Program-made: the position numbers and the translations under genes | Notes under the pieces: model-generated | Database searches by the model: none | What the model was told of the DNA's origin: nothing | What the model saw: the letters and a program-made list of their open reading frames with translations, nothing else | Origin: Alcanivorax sp. | Lineage (GTDB): Bacteria > Pseudomonadota > Gammaproteobacteria > Pseudomonadales > Alcanivoracaceae | Assembly: GCA_022449455.1 (NCBI GenBank) | Contig: JAKUPL010000029.1 | Location: 1 to 52,698, forward strand | Direction of reading: 5' to 3' | DNA: 52,698 nucleotides | Shown here: piece after piece, positions 25,628 through 34,958 of the stretch | How positions within the stretch are numbered: the stretch's first letter is position 1 | Layout of the letters: each line of letters opens with the position of its first letter

Positions 25628-26314
25628 TTATCGGCGAAGATGGTCGAGCACCACCGCCTGCATGTGCGCCAGCCAGTCGTCGCCGCGCACCGGCGGCGTT
25701 ACTGTGTCGGACAGCCAGAAGCCATAGGTGTACTGGTTGGAAACGTGGAAAAACCCCATCGCCATGATCGTCATCAGCACGAAATGGGCGTCCGCGTCGT
25801 CACGGAACAGCCCTTTCTCCCGCCCCTTGCGAAGCAGCGTCTCGACGCTGTGGATCAGCGGCAGGGACACCTGGCGAATGGTCTCGGACTGCTGGATATA
25901 GCGGCCCTTGAGCAGGTTCTCCGACATCACCAGACGGATGAACTCCGGATGGTCCCGGTAGTATTCCCACATCTGGGTGATCAGCGCCTCCATGCCGCGC
26001 ACCGGATCCTCCGGCGGCACGAAATGGCGCTGGGCGTCCACCAGCCGGCGGTAGGCCTCTTCCAGGACCGCCTGGTAAAGCCGTTCCTTGTTGCCGAAAT
26101 AATAGTAGAGCATGCGGTCCACGGTGCCGGCGCCCTTGCTGATGCGATCCACCCGGGCGCCGGCGAAGCCGTGTTCGGAAAACTCCGCCAGGGCCGCGTC
26201 GAGAATCGCCGCGGTGAGCCGTTCCGGGTCACGGCGCACCTTGCCCGGCCGTCGCGACGCGGCGGATTTCACCGGGGTTTTCTTGCGAGACGGTGATTTC
26301 CGAGAGGAGGTCAC
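25628..26314 (-). CDS. TetR family regulator
   Basis: A 228-residue TetR-type protein with a lysine/arginine-rich N-terminal tail. The helix-turn-helix follows (ILDAALAEFSEHGFAGARVDRISKGAG, then MLYYYFGNKERLY). The C-terminal part resembles TetR_C regulators with an ALITQMWEYYRDHPEFIRLVMSENL segment. The GTG at 26314 is preceded by GGAG, and no ATG is suitable. It is the third gene after a HAD hydrolase and an imelysin-like lipoprotein, 14 bases downstream. Whether it regulates them or a distant target is not visible. Confidence 0.88.
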   Translation of the reverse strand: MTSSRKSPSRKKTPVKSAASRRPGKVRRDPERLTAAILDAALAEFSEHGFAGARVDRISKGAGTVDRMLYYYFGNKERLYQAVLEEAYRRLVDAQRHFVPPEDPVRGMEALITQMWEYYRDHPEFIRLVMSENLLKGRYIQQSETIRQVSLPLIHSVETLLRKGREKGLFRDDADAHFVLMTIMAMGFFHVSNQYTYGFWLSDTVTPPVRGDDWLAHMQAVVLDHLRR

Positions 26315-26328
26315 GGTCCGCTCCCGGC

Positions 26329-27402
26329 CTAGCCGCGCACCGCCGCAGTGGGCGCGATGCCGCCGGCGGCCGGGTGCAGCCAGGCGCCCAGGGGCGCCCA
26401 CTCGCCCCGTTCCCGGGCCTGTTCCAGGGCCTTCTCAAAACCCGGCCAGCGCTGTTCCAGGGCGCGGCGCAGGGCGCCGTTGTGGTCGGCGGCCAGTTGC
26501 GAGAGGGCCGCTTCCGGCTGGCTGGCGTCGATCAATTCGACGCTGCGCGGCGACAGGTACAGGCCGCCCTCCGGGTCGTCGGCGCCGCGCTGCCGGTCGA
26601 GCAGCGCCAGGCGCCGGTCCAGGGTGCTCAGGGCGCAGCGCAGGCTGTCCGGATCGCCGGCGGTGTCGCCGTCCAGGGCGTCCAGATCCGCCTCCAGTTG
26701 CTCGGCGGCCAGGCGCAGGTAGGCGCGGCGTCGGGCCGGGGCGTCCACCTGCACGGCGGCGTCTTCCTCCACGGCGCTGGCGGGGACCGCCGCTTCCTGG
26801 CGGCCGCCACGGAAGTCCGCCGCCCGGCGCGGCGCCTCGGCGACGCCGGCCACCAGCAACCGCAACGGCTGAAAGCCCAGCGCGATTTCGCCTTCGGTGG
26901 TGGCGCCCTGCTGGCGGCGCAGGTTGGCGGCGGTCAGTTCCAGGGCCGGATCGTTGACGATGCCGGAGTCCGGCCAGGCGGGCAGGGCGTCCACGTAGGC
27001 CGGGTAGAAGGGCCAGCCGTCCAGCCGTTCCAGGCGCTCCGGCACGCCGCGCTGGCATGCCACCGCCGCCAGCGACAGGTAATGGTCGTTGAAGGCGCTG
27101 TACAGGGCCGCCCAGGCGTTGCGGGCCGCCGCCAGGCTGTCCGCGTCCGGTTCCTCCAGCAGGGCCGCCAGGGCGTCCCGCCAGGCACGGCGCTGGTTGG
27201 CCAGCGCGGTGGCGCCGGCCTCGTCGTTGAGCGGCCGCAGGTCGGTGTCCGCCGGGTCGCTGGCCGGGGCGCCGTCGCGCGCCGTGTCGGCGGCGGTGCG
27301 GTCCGCTTCGGTGGCGGTGTCCGGCGCGTCGCAGGCGCTCAGCAGCAGCGCCGACAGCAGCGCCAGCAGTGCCGCCGCCGACGGTCGTCGTCGCAGGGTC
27401 AT
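26329..27402 (-). CDS. imelysin-like lipoprotein (peptidase M75 family)
   Basis: A 357-residue lipoprotein (signal and lipobox LSAC, Cys about residue 24) with an alanine/aspartate-rich linker. Its domain resembles the imelysin/ICMP fold: GWPFYPAYVDALPAWPDSGIVNDPAL, then EIALGFQPLRLLVAG, where imelysins have a GxHxxE-type motif. Here the sequence is GFQPLR, so the metal-binding histidine and glutamate of classical members are missing. It overlaps the HAD gene by 4 bases (ATGA). Imelysins are usually linked to iron uptake. No iron genes adjoin it here. Confidence 0.75.
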   Translation of the reverse strand: MTLRRRPSAAALLALLSALLLSACDAPDTATEADRTAADTARDGAPASDPADTDLRPLNDEAGATALANQRRAWRDALAALLEEPDADSLAAARNAWAALYSAFNDHYLSLAAVACQRGVPERLERLDGWPFYPAYVDALPAWPDSGIVNDPALELTAANLRRQQGATTEGEIALGFQPLRLLVAGVAEAPRRAADFRGGRQEAAVPASAVEEDAAVQVDAPARRRAYLRLAAEQLEADLDALDGDTAGDPDSLRCALSTLDRRLALLDRQRGADDPEGGLYLSPRSVELIDASQPEAALSQLAADHNGALRRALEQRWPGFEKALEQARERGEWAPLGAWLHPAAGGIAPTAAVRG

Positions 27403-28079
27403 GACGGGGCTCCCACGGTGGTCTCGCGCAGGGACAGGATCGGCCAGCCGCGCTCCCGGGCCGTCCGCGCCAGGGTATCGTCCGGGTCCACCGCCACCGG
27501 GTGGTCCACCTTGCCGAGCAGCGGCAGGTCGTTGTGGGAGTCGCTGTAGAACCAGCTGCCGTCCAGGCTCTCGCCGTGCCTGGCCAGCCAGTCGTTGAGC
27601 CGCGCCACCTTGCCGTCCCGGTAGCTCGGCACGCCGGCCACCCGGCCGGTGTAGCCGCCCCGCTCGTCCCGCTCGGCGGTGGTGGCGATCAGATGGGGCA
27701 CGCCCAGCCGTTCGGCGATCGGCGCGGTGATGAAGTCGTTGGTGGCGGTGATGATCATCAGGGTGTCGCCGCGCCGGCGATGCTTGTCCACCAGTTGTTC
27801 CGCCGCGGGCAGCCACAGGGCGTCGATCACCTGCGCCATGAAGTCACGGCGCAGGGCGTGCAGTTGATCCAGGTCGCGGCCCTTCAGCACCGACAGAACG
27901 AACTCCTGATACGCGAAGATGTCCAGAGTGCCATCCAGGTAATCCTGGTAGAAGCGGTCGTTGGCGGCTTTGTAGCCGGCGCCGTCCACCTCGCCGCGGG
28001 CGACCAGGAACTCCCCCCACTGATGGTCGGAGTCGCCGGCGATCAGCGTGTTGTCCAGGTCGAAGATGGCCAGAGTCAT
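27399..28079 (-). CDS. HAD-IB family phosphatase (SerB/HisB-like)
   Basis: A 226-residue HAD hydrolase. Motif I is FDLDNTLIAGDSDHQW near the N-terminus. Motif II is the threonine in IITATND, and motif III/IV is in YSDSHNDLPLL. The pattern matches the subfamily IB enzymes annotated as phosphoserine or histidinol-phosphate phosphatases, and the true substrate is uncertain. A GGGAG site precedes the ATG at 28079. It leads a three-gene unit with the imelysin-like lipoprotein and TetR genes and is divergent from rppH. Confidence 0.88.
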   Translation of the reverse strand: MTLAIFDLDNTLIAGDSDHQWGEFLVARGEVDGAGYKAANDRFYQDYLDGTLDIFAYQEFVLSVLKGRDLDQLHALRRDFMAQVIDALWLPAAEQLVDKHRRRGDTLMIITATNDFITAPIAERLGVPHLIATTAERDERGGYTGRVAGVPSYRDGKVARLNDWLARHGESLDGSWFYSDSHNDLPLLGKVDHPVAVDPDDTLARTARERGWPILSLRETTVGAPS

Positions 28080-28169
28080 GCAGGCTCCCGGGGCGTGCCC
28101 GTCATCAGTGTAAGAAGGTGCGATAAGTCTGCGGCAGCTTAACAAAAGCGGGTCCGTGAAGGCAGTCGA

Positions 28170-28199
28170 TTGATCGTCGCCGGGCCGACAAGGTTTAAT
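28170..28199 (+). promoter_or_regulatory. putative sigma-70 promoter of rppH-ptsP
   Basis: TTGATC (28170-28175) and TTTAAT (28194-28199) with 18-base spacing lie 51 bases before the rppH start, in the divergent region with the HAD gene. Confidence 0.45.
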
Positions 28200-28250
28200 G
28201 GGAATATTGCGCGCCTGTACGGCTGGGTTCCGCGCCATCGGATTGAGGCA

Positions 28251-28754
28251 ATGACAGGCATCATCGACGACAAAGGATACCGGCTCAATGTCGGCATTGT
28301 GATCGCCGCCCCGGATGGGCGGGTTTTCTGGGGCCGCCGCGTGGGCAACCGCGACGCCTGGCAGTTTCCCCAGGGCGGCATGATGCCCGGCGAGAGCCCC
28401 GAGGACACCCTGTTCCGGGAACTGGAGGAGGAAACCGGCCTGCGTGGCGAGCACGTCAGCGTGCTGGCGACCACCGACGGCTGGCTCACCTATCGCCTGC
28501 CGCGCCGCTTTTTGCGCCCGCCGCGCAACCGGCCGGTGTGCATCGGCCAGCGCCAGAAATGGTTTCTGCTGCGGCTCAACGCCGAGGAGGGGGCCATCGA
28601 TCTGGCCCGTTCGCCGGTGCCGGAGTTTCAGGACTGGCGCTGGGTGAACTACTGGTACCCGATCCGCAAGGTGGTGCATTTCAAGCGGGGCGTGTACGCC
28701 CGCGCCCTGCGCGAGCTGGCGCCGGCCCTGCGCGGCGACGCGCGCCCGCGCTGA
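28251..28754 (+). CDS. rppH: RNA pyrophosphohydrolase
   Basis: A 167-residue Nudix enzyme that removes pyrophosphate from the 5' end of mRNAs and so triggers decay. The Nudix box GGMMPGESPEDTLFRELEEETGL is intact, and the family features VLFWGRR-type start (RVFWGRRVGNRDAWQFPQGG), QKWFLLRL and WRWVNYWYPIRKVVHFKRGVY are all present. It lies just upstream of ptsP, a pairing widely conserved in gammaproteobacteria. The upstream part of the longer open frame has no start or Shine-Dalgarno as good as TGAGG at 28251. Confidence 0.95.
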   Translation: MTGIIDDKGYRLNVGIVIAAPDGRVFWGRRVGNRDAWQFPQGGMMPGESPEDTLFRELEEETGLRGEHVSVLATTDGWLTYRLPRRFLRPPRNRPVCIGQRQKWFLLRLNAEEGAIDLARSPVPEFQDWRWVNYWYPIRKVVHFKRGVYARALRELAPALRGDARPR

Positions 28755-28800
28755 GCGCCGCGCGAACAGCGCGTCCCACACCAATCTGAGAGGAACGCCC

Positions 28801-31068
28801 ATGCTCGATACCCTGCGCCGCATCGTGCAGGAAGTGAACAACGCGCCGGACATCCGATCCGCTCTCGATCTGATGGCCCAGCGCGTGCGCGACGCCATGG
28901 GCACCGAGGTGTGTTCCATCTATCTGCGGGACAACAACGAAGAACGCTACATGCTGATGGCCTCCGAGGGCCTCAAGCGCGAGGCGGTGGGGCGGGTCAG
29001 CCTGGGGACTTCCGAGGGCCTGGTGGGTCAGGTCGGCCAGCGCGAGGAGCCGATCAACCTGGAGGACGCCTTCTCCCACCCCAAATTCCATTATCTGGCG
29101 GAGACCGGCGAGGACCCGTTCCATGCCTTCCTGGGCGTGCCGGTGATGCACCACGGCGAGGTGCTTGGCGTGCTGGTGGTGCAGCAGCGCGACGCCCGCC
29201 GCTTCGACCAGAGCGAGGAAGCCTTCCTGGTCACCATTTCCGCCCAGTTGTCGGCGGTGATCGCCCACGCCCACGCCTCCGGGGTGCTGTTCGACCAGCT
29301 GGATACCAAGGACCTGCCCAGCATCCACGATGGCCAGCCCGGCTCCACCGGCGCCGCCATCGGCATCGGCGTGCTGCTGTTTCCGGAAACCGACCTGTCG
29401 GCGGTGCCGGACCGGGACGCCACCGACATCAGTGGCGAGATCGCCCTGCTCGACGAAGCCCTGGTGCGGGTGCGCCAGGAAATCCGTGATCTGGCCGAGC
29501 GCGCCAAGAAGACCCTGGGCCCGGAAGAGCAGGCGCTGTTCGACGTGTACCTGCGCATGCTCGACCGCCAGGCGCTGCCCGCCGAGGTGGTGGCGCGCAT
29601 CCGCGAGGGCCAGTGGGCCCAGGGCGCGCTGCGCATGGTGGTGGACGCCCACGTGCACAATTTCGAGATGATGGACGACCCCTATCTGCGCGAACGGGCC
29701 GCCGATGTGCGCGACCTGGGGCGCCGGGTGCTGGGGCAGCTACAGAGCCGCAACCGGCGGCGCATTGAGTTTCCGAAAGCCTGCATCCTGATGGGCGAGG
29801 ACATTTCCGCGCCGATGTTGATGGAGATGCCGGAAGAGAACATCGCCGGCATCGTCACCACCCGCGGCTCGCGCAACTCGCACATGGCGATCGTGGCACG
29901 GGCCATGGGCATCCCCACGGTGGTGGGCGCGCAGAATCTGCCGCTCAAGAAGCTGGACGGCAAGGAACTGATCGTCGACGGCTTCCGGGGACGGGTGATC
30001 GCCAACGCCTCGGCGGAGCTGAAGGCCCAGTTCGAGGACATCATCGCCGAGGAAAAACACCTGCTGGCGGGACTGGAAAAGCTCCGTGACGAGCCCGCCG
30101 AGACCGAGGACGGACAGCGCATCACGCTGCAGGTGAACACCGGCCTGATGACCGACATCGTGCGTTCCATCGAGCGCGGCGCCGAGGGTGTCGGCCTGTA
30201 CCGCACGGAAATCCCGTTCATGGTGCGCGACCGCTTCCCCTCCGAGGAGGAGCAGCGCCTGATCTACCGGGAGCAGCTGTCCGCCTTCGCTCCCCACGGG
30301 GTCACCATGCGCACCCTGGACGTGGGCGGCGACAAACCGCTCAGCTATTTCCCCATCGAGGAGGACAACCCCTTCCTCGGTTGGCGCGGCATCCGCCTGA
30401 CCCTGGACCACCCGGAAATTTTCATCGTCCAGGTGCGCGCCATGCTCAAGGCCGCCGAAGGCCTCAACAACCTGCGCATCATGCTGCCCATGGTCACCAG
30501 CGTGATCGAGGCGGAGGAAGCCCAGCACCTGATTCACCGGGCCTGGCTGGAGGTGCGCGAAGAAGGCGTGGACGTGGAGATGCCGCCGGTGGGGGTGATG
30601 ATCGAGGTGCCCGCCTCGGTGTACCAGGCCCGCGCCCTGGCCCAGCGGGTGGAGTTCCTGTCGGTGGGCACCAACGACCTGACCCAGTACATGCTGGCGG
30701 TGGACCGTAACAACCGGCAAGTCTCGGAGCTCTACAATTCCTGCCACCCGGCGGTGCTGCACGCCCTGCTGCACGTGGTGGAGCAGGCCCACGAAGAGGG
30801 CAAGCCGGTGTCGGTGTGCGGCGAAATGGCCGGCGACCCGAGCACCGCCCTGATCCTGATGGCGATGGGCTTTGATTCGCTGTCCATGAACGCCTCCAAC
30901 CTGCTGCGGGTGAAGGCGGCGGTGCGCCAGGTCAACATGACCTTCCTGCGCCGCCTGCTCAACGAGGTGCTGGCCATGGACAACGGCGAGGTGATCGCCT
31001 CCTACCTGGATCTGCAGCTGACCAAGGTGGGGCTCGGCGACCTGGTGCGCCACCGCAAGACCGCCTGA
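28801..31068 (+). CDS. ptsP: phosphoenolpyruvate-protein phosphotransferase PtsP (EI-Ntr)
   Basis: A 755-residue enzyme I of the nitrogen PTS. Residues about 1-165 are a GAF domain, followed by the PEP-utiliser domains. The phospho-accepting histidine lies in TTRGSRNSHMAIVARAMGIP, and the PEP-binding barrel shows GLYRTEIPFM, SVGTNDLTQYMLAVDRNN and VCGEMAGDP. It passes phosphate from PEP to NPr and on to EIIA-Ntr, linking nitrogen and potassium status to regulation. AGAGGAA precedes the ATG. Confidence 0.96.
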   Translation: MLDTLRRIVQEVNNAPDIRSALDLMAQRVRDAMGTEVCSIYLRDNNEERYMLMASEGLKREAVGRVSLGTSEGLVGQVGQREEPINLEDAFSHPKFHYLAETGEDPFHAFLGVPVMHHGEVLGVLVVQQRDARRFDQSEEAFLVTISAQLSAVIAHAHASGVLFDQLDTKDLPSIHDGQPGSTGAAIGIGVLLFPETDLSAVPDRDATDISGEIALLDEALVRVRQEIRDLAERAKKTLGPEEQALFDVYLRMLDRQALPAEVVARIREGQWAQGALRMVVDAHVHNFEMMDDPYLRERAADVRDLGRRVLGQLQSRNRRRIEFPKACILMGEDISAPMLMEMPEENIAGIVTTRGSRNSHMAIVARAMGIPTVVGAQNLPLKKLDGKELIVDGFRGRVIANASAELKAQFEDIIAEEKHLLAGLEKLRDEPAETEDGQRITLQVNTGLMTDIVRSIERGAEGVGLYRTEIPFMVRDRFPSEEEQRLIYREQLSAFAPHGVTMRTLDVGGDKPLSYFPIEEDNPFLGWRGIRLTLDHPEIFIVQVRAMLKAAEGLNNLRIMLPMVTSVIEAEEAQHLIHRAWLEVREEGVDVEMPPVGVMIEVPASVYQARALAQRVEFLSVGTNDLTQYMLAVDRNNRQVSELYNSCHPAVLHALLHVVEQAHEEGKPVSVCGEMAGDPSTALILMAMGFDSLSMNASNLLRVKAAVRQVNMTFLRRLLNEVLAMDNGEVIASYLDLQLTKVGLGDLVRHRKTA

Positions 31069-31086
31069 GCGCGGCGGGCGCCGCGC

Positions 31087-31836
31087 CTAGGCGGCGCTGT
31101 AACGGGGCGGGCCGTCCGGTTCGCCGTCCGGCCGCCAGCTCTGCTCCGCCATCGCCGGTTCGCCCCGGGCCGGCACCGTCACCGCCGAGCTGGCGCGGGT
31201 GCCGTAGCGCTCCGATTGAATGAACACCGGCGCCACCAGGCGCTCCAGCTCGGTGCTCACGCCGGTGTCCGGCAGGGTGTCGTCGGTGGGTTGATGGCGG
31301 TCGTTGACCACCGCCAGCAGCGCGTCCAGGTCGCCGCCGGCGGCCAGCGCCGTGGCCAGCCGGGCCTTGCCCCTTTCCACCTTGGGCCAGGGGTCGTCCA
31401 GCAGGCCGTTGGACAGGCCGTGCAGGCCCGGCGCCACCGGCTGCGGCGGCGCGCCCCGGTTGCCCAGGTACCACAGCGACTGGTGGTCGCCCACCAGCAG
31501 ATTGAAGCCGGCGTAGTGGGTCTGCTCGGCGCGCAACGCGCGGCAGAACGCCTCCGGGCCCTGGTCGCCTTGCAGAAACGCCTGGGGCAGCAGACCCCGG
31601 GAGCGTTCGCCGGCGCCGCGCTCGGTGAGCGGCTCGCGGAAATTGGTGATCACCGCGAACCGCCCGTCCCGGTGAATGCCCAGCCAGGTGCCGCCGGCGG
31701 TCAGGTCCAGGCCGTGGAAGACCGGGCCGCGCCAGCGCGCCGGCTCCGCCGGACGGGCGTGAAATTCATCGCGATTGGCGGCCACCGTCAGCGGCCGGGC
31801 GGTGTCGGGGCGCCAATCGAACAGCACGATGCACAT
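31087..31836 (-). CDS. NRDE (TANGO2-like) family protein
   Basis: A 249-residue protein of the NRDE/TANGO2 family. It begins MCIVLFDWRPDTARPLTVAANRDEFHARP with the name-giving NRDE motif and the conserved cysteine after Met, then GGTWLGIHRDGRFAVITNFREP. The Cys2 position recalls N-terminal nucleophile hydrolases. Eukaryotic TANGO2 has been tied to haem and lipid handling, but the bacterial role is unsettled. It is convergent with ptsP and divergent from the next TSUP gene. Confidence 0.9.
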   Translation of the reverse strand: MCIVLFDWRPDTARPLTVAANRDEFHARPAEPARWRGPVFHGLDLTAGGTWLGIHRDGRFAVITNFREPLTERGAGERSRGLLPQAFLQGDQGPEAFCRALRAEQTHYAGFNLLVGDHQSLWYLGNRGAPPQPVAPGLHGLSNGLLDDPWPKVERGKARLATALAAGGDLDALLAVVNDRHQPTDDTLPDTGVSTELERLVAPVFIQSERYGTRASSAVTVPARGEPAMAEQSWRPDGEPDGPPRYSAA

Positions 31837-31905
31837 AGGTTTCCCATGGGGGACAGCAACAAGTCAGCCTGCTAGCATAACCGCCATTTCCGGCAGGGGA
31901 CATCC

Positions 31906-32703
31906 ATGACGCTTGTGCTGATTTGCGCCCTGATCGGGGTGGTCGCCGGCCTGATGGGCGGCACCCTGGGGCTCGGCGGCGGCGTGGTGATCGTGCCGCC
32001 GCTGATCTACCTGTTCCACGGCATGGGCGTGGACGACGCGGTGGTGGCGCAGATGGCCGTGGGCACCTCCCTGGCCACCATCATCGTCACCTCCGGCAGC
32101 TCGGTGCACGCGCACCACCGCGCCGGCTACGTGCTGTGGCCGGTGGCCGGCCGGCTGACGGTGGGCATCGTGGCGGGGGCGCTGCTTGGCGCGGTGATCG
32201 CCGACCGCTTGTCCGGCGTGGCGCTGACCCGGCTGTTCGGGTTCTTCGCCATCGCCATTGCCCTGCAGATGCTGATCCGGCGTCCGGGGCGCGCGGTGGA
32301 AGACGCGCCCCGGCGGTTGCCGGGCAGCGCCGGCCTGGCCGGCGCCGGTGGCGTGATCGGCGGCATTTCCAGTCTGTTCGGCATCGGTGGCGGCTCGCTG
32401 ACGGTGCCGTTTTTGTCCTGGTGCCGCCTGCCGATGCAGAATGCGGTGGCGATTTCCGCCGCCTGTGGGCTGCCCATCGCCCTGGCCGGCAGCCTGGGTT
32501 TCGTGGTCACCGGCTGGGGGCGCCCGGAATTGCCGGCCTGGACCCTGGGCTATGTGTATCTGCCCGCCGCCCTGGCCATCGTGATCACCAGCTATCCCAT
32601 GGCCAAGGTGGGGGCGCGCCTCAGCCATCGGGTGCCGTCGGCGATTCTGCGACGGATTTTCGCGATCTTCCTGATCGGCATCGGTCTGGAACTGATTCTG
32701 TGA
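31906..32703 (+). CDS. TSUP family transporter (TauE/SafE)
   Basis: A 265-residue membrane protein of the same superfamily as the gene at 2.8-3.6 kb, but not closely similar. The N-terminal GVVAGLMGGTLGLGGGVVIVPPLI and the second-half ISSLFGIGGGSLTVPFL repeats are diagnostic. About eight membrane segments are visible. It sits directly upstream of lgt, a placement also seen in pseudomonads. It probably exports a sulfur-containing or organic anion. Confidence 0.9.
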   Translation: MTLVLICALIGVVAGLMGGTLGLGGGVVIVPPLIYLFHGMGVDDAVVAQMAVGTSLATIIVTSGSSVHAHHRAGYVLWPVAGRLTVGIVAGALLGAVIADRLSGVALTRLFGFFAIAIALQMLIRRPGRAVEDAPRRLPGSAGLAGAGGVIGGISSLFGIGGGSLTVPFLSWCRLPMQNAVAISAACGLPIALAGSLGFVVTGWGRPELPAWTLGYVYLPAALAIVITSYPMAKVGARLSHRVPSAILRRIFAIFLIGIGLELIL

Positions 32704-32744
32704 GCGGCCAGCTTCCCGGGCGGCCGCGCTGACGGAGTATTGGC

Positions 32745-33548
32745 ATGGAGTTTCCCCGTATCGACCCGGTGGCCATCGGCATCGGGCCTTTGCAGATTCA
32801 CTGGTACGGCCTCATGTACCTGATCGGCTTCGTCGGCGGCTGGCTGCTGCTGCGCTGGCGCGCGTCGCGTCCGAACAGCGGCTGGACCAAGGATCAGGTC
32901 AGCGATCTGGTCTTTTATGTGGCCCTGGGGGTGATCCTCGGCGGTCGCGTCGGCTATGTGCTGTTCTACAACTTCGGCAAGTTTCTCGACGACCCGCTGT
33001 GGCTGTTCGAGATCTGGACCGGCGGCATGAGTTTCCACGGCGGTGCCCTGGGCGTGCTGCTGGCGTTCTGGCTGCTGGCGCGTAAATTCGGCAAGCGCTA
33101 TTTTTCGGTGGCCGATTACGCGGTGCCGGTGGTACCCATTGGCCTGGGCGCCGGCCGGCTCGGCAACTTCATCAACGGCGAACTGTGGGGCCACCCGGCG
33201 GACGTGCCCTGGGCGATGATCTTCCCCGGCGACCCCATGGGCGTGCCGCGTCACCCGTCCCAGCTCTATGAATTCCTGCTCGAAGGCGTGGTGCTGTTTC
33301 TGGTGCTGTGGTTCTACTCCGCCCGACCGCGTCCGGCCGGCGCGGTCACCGGCCTGTTCGGTCTCGGCTACGGCCTGGGCCGCACCTTCGTGGAATTTTT
33401 CCGCGAGCCGGACGCGCACATCGGCTACCTGACCGGCGGCTGGCTGACCATGGGCATGCTGCTCAGCATCCCGATGATCATCCTCGGCGCCGCCATGATG
33501 TTCTGGGCCTACCGGCACGATGGCCGCCCGGCCCCGGCGAGGAAGTAA
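32745..33548 (+). CDS. lgt: prolipoprotein diacylglyceryl transferase
   Basis: A 267-residue inner-membrane enzyme that adds diacylglycerol to the lipobox cysteine of prolipoproteins, such as the several encoded in this window. Key segments are [25 protein letters not shown], the signature [15 protein letters not shown] with its essential arginine, and [12 protein letters not shown]. Seven membrane helices fit the family. It is followed by thyA after 4 bases, in the common lgt-thyA-folA order. Confidence 0.96.
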   Translation: MEFPRIDPVAIGIGPLQIHWYGLMYLIGFVGGWLLLRWRASRPNSGWTKDQVSDLVFYVALGVILGGRVGYVLFYNFGKFLDDPLWLFEIWTGGMSFHGGALGVLLAFWLLARKFGKRYFSVADYAVPVVPIGLGAGRLGNFINGELWGHPADVPWAMIFPGDPMGVPRHPSQLYEFLLEGVVLFLVLWFYSARPRPAGAVTGLFGLGYGLGRTFVEFFREPDAHIGYLTGGWLTMGMLLSIPMIILGAAMMFWAYRHDGRPAPARK

Positions 33549-33552
33549 CGCC

Positions 33553-34386
33553 ATGAATCAATATCTGGATCTGTTGCGCCTGGCGCGCACCGAAGGCATT
33601 CGCAAGGAAGACCGCACCGGCACCGGCACCCGCTCGCTGTTCGGTCATCAGATGCGCTTCAATCTGGCCCACGGTTTCCCGCTGGTGACCACCAAGAAGG
33701 TGCACCTGAAATCCATCATCCACGAGCTACTGTGGTTTTTGTCCGGCGACACCAACATCGGCTACCTGAAGGACAACGGCGTCAGCATCTGGGATGAGTG
33801 GGCCACCGAGGACGGCGACCTGGGGCCGGTGTACGGCGAGCAGTGGCGCTGCTGGCCCACCGCCGACGGCGCGGTGATCGACCAGATCGACGAAGTGCTG
33901 GCGGAAATCCGTCGTAACCCGGATTCCCGCCGGCTGGTGGTCAGCGCCTGGAACCCGGCGGTGCTGCCGGACCCGCGCCTCTCGCCCCGGGACAACGCCG
34001 CCCGTGGTCGTCAGGCGCTGCCGCCCTGCCATTGCCTGTTCCAGTTCTATGTGGCCGACGGCAAGCTGAGCTGCCAGCTGTACCAGCGCAGCGGCGACAT
34101 CTTTCTGGGGGTGCCCTTCAACATTGCTTCCTATGCGCTGCTGACACTGATGATGGCCCAGGTCTGCGATCTCAAACCCGGCGACTTCGTGCACACCCTG
34201 GGCGACGCCCACCTGTACAGCAATCATCTGGAGCAGGCCGACCAGCAGCTGGCGCGCCAGCCCCGACCGCTGCCGGTGATGAAGCTGAACCCGGAGGTGA
34301 AGGACCTGTACGCGTTCCGCTACCAGGATTTCACCCTGGAAGGCTACGACCCGCACCCGCACATCAAGGCGCCGGTGGCGATCTGA
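33553..34386 (+). CDS. thyA: thymidylate synthase
   Basis: A 277-residue ThyA that methylates dUMP to dTMP with methylene-tetrahydrofolate. The nucleophile cysteine is in [12 protein letters not shown]. The [19 protein letters not shown] substrate-binding segment and the C-terminal [13 protein letters not shown] are present. The length is slightly above the usual 264 because of a short insertion before the active site ([14 protein letters not shown]). A GAGGAAG site overlapping the end of lgt precedes the ATG at 33553. Confidence 0.96.
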   Translation: MNQYLDLLRLARTEGIRKEDRTGTGTRSLFGHQMRFNLAHGFPLVTTKKVHLKSIIHELLWFLSGDTNIGYLKDNGVSIWDEWATEDGDLGPVYGEQWRCWPTADGAVIDQIDEVLAEIRRNPDSRRLVVSAWNPAVLPDPRLSPRDNAARGRQALPPCHCLFQFYVADGKLSCQLYQRSGDIFLGVPFNIASYALLTLMMAQVCDLKPGDFVHTLGDAHLYSNHLEQADQQLARQPRPLPVMKLNPEVKDLYAFRYQDFTLEGYDPHPHIKAPVAI

Positions 34387-34411
34387 GCGCGCGCCGCCCC
34401 GAGGAGATGCC

Positions 34412-34921
34412 ATGAGTATTCGTCTGGCGATGATGGCCGCCAAGGCCAGCAACGATGTCATCGGCCGCGACAACAAGCTGCCCTGGTACCTGCCCAACGA
34501 CCTGAAATATTTCAAACAGGCGACTCTGGGCAAACCGATCATCATGGGGCGCAACACCTGGGAGTCGCTGAAGCGGCCCCTGCCCGGGCGCACCAACATC
34601 GTGATCACCCGCCAGCGGCAATACCCCGCCGAGGGCGCCAAGGTGGTGGCCACCCTGGAGCAGGCCCTGGAGCTGGCCGAACACGTGGCGTTGATCGACG
34701 GGCAGGACGAAGTGGTGGTGATCGGTGGCGCGCAGATTTACGCCCTGGCGCTGCCCCGGGCCGACCGTCTCTACCTGACCGAGGTGCACGCGGAGGTGCC
34801 GGGGGACACTTACTTCCCGGCGGTGGACGCGGCGCAATGGCGGGAAATCGGCCGGGAGGATTTCCAGGCCGAGGGACCGAACCCCTACGATTATTCGTTC
34901 GTGGTCTACGAGCGCGCCTGA
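34412..34921 (+). CDS. folA: dihydrofolate reductase
   Basis: A 169-residue DHFR that regenerates tetrahydrofolate used up by ThyA. It shows MMAAKASNDVIGRDNKLPWYLPNDLKYFK with the catalytic acidic residue, PIIMGRNTWESL, and VIGGAQIYALALP. GAGGAG precedes the ATG. It lies 25 bases after thyA, so the two are cotranscribed. Confidence 0.96.
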   Translation: MSIRLAMMAAKASNDVIGRDNKLPWYLPNDLKYFKQATLGKPIIMGRNTWESLKRPLPGRTNIVITRQRQYPAEGAKVVATLEQALELAEHVALIDGQDEVVVIGGAQIYALALPRADRLYLTEVHAEVPGDTYFPAVDAAQWREIGREDFQAEGPNPYDYSFVVYERA

Positions 34922-34958
34922 TACGGCGCGCCGGGAGGGCGGCGACGACCGTGCCCGG

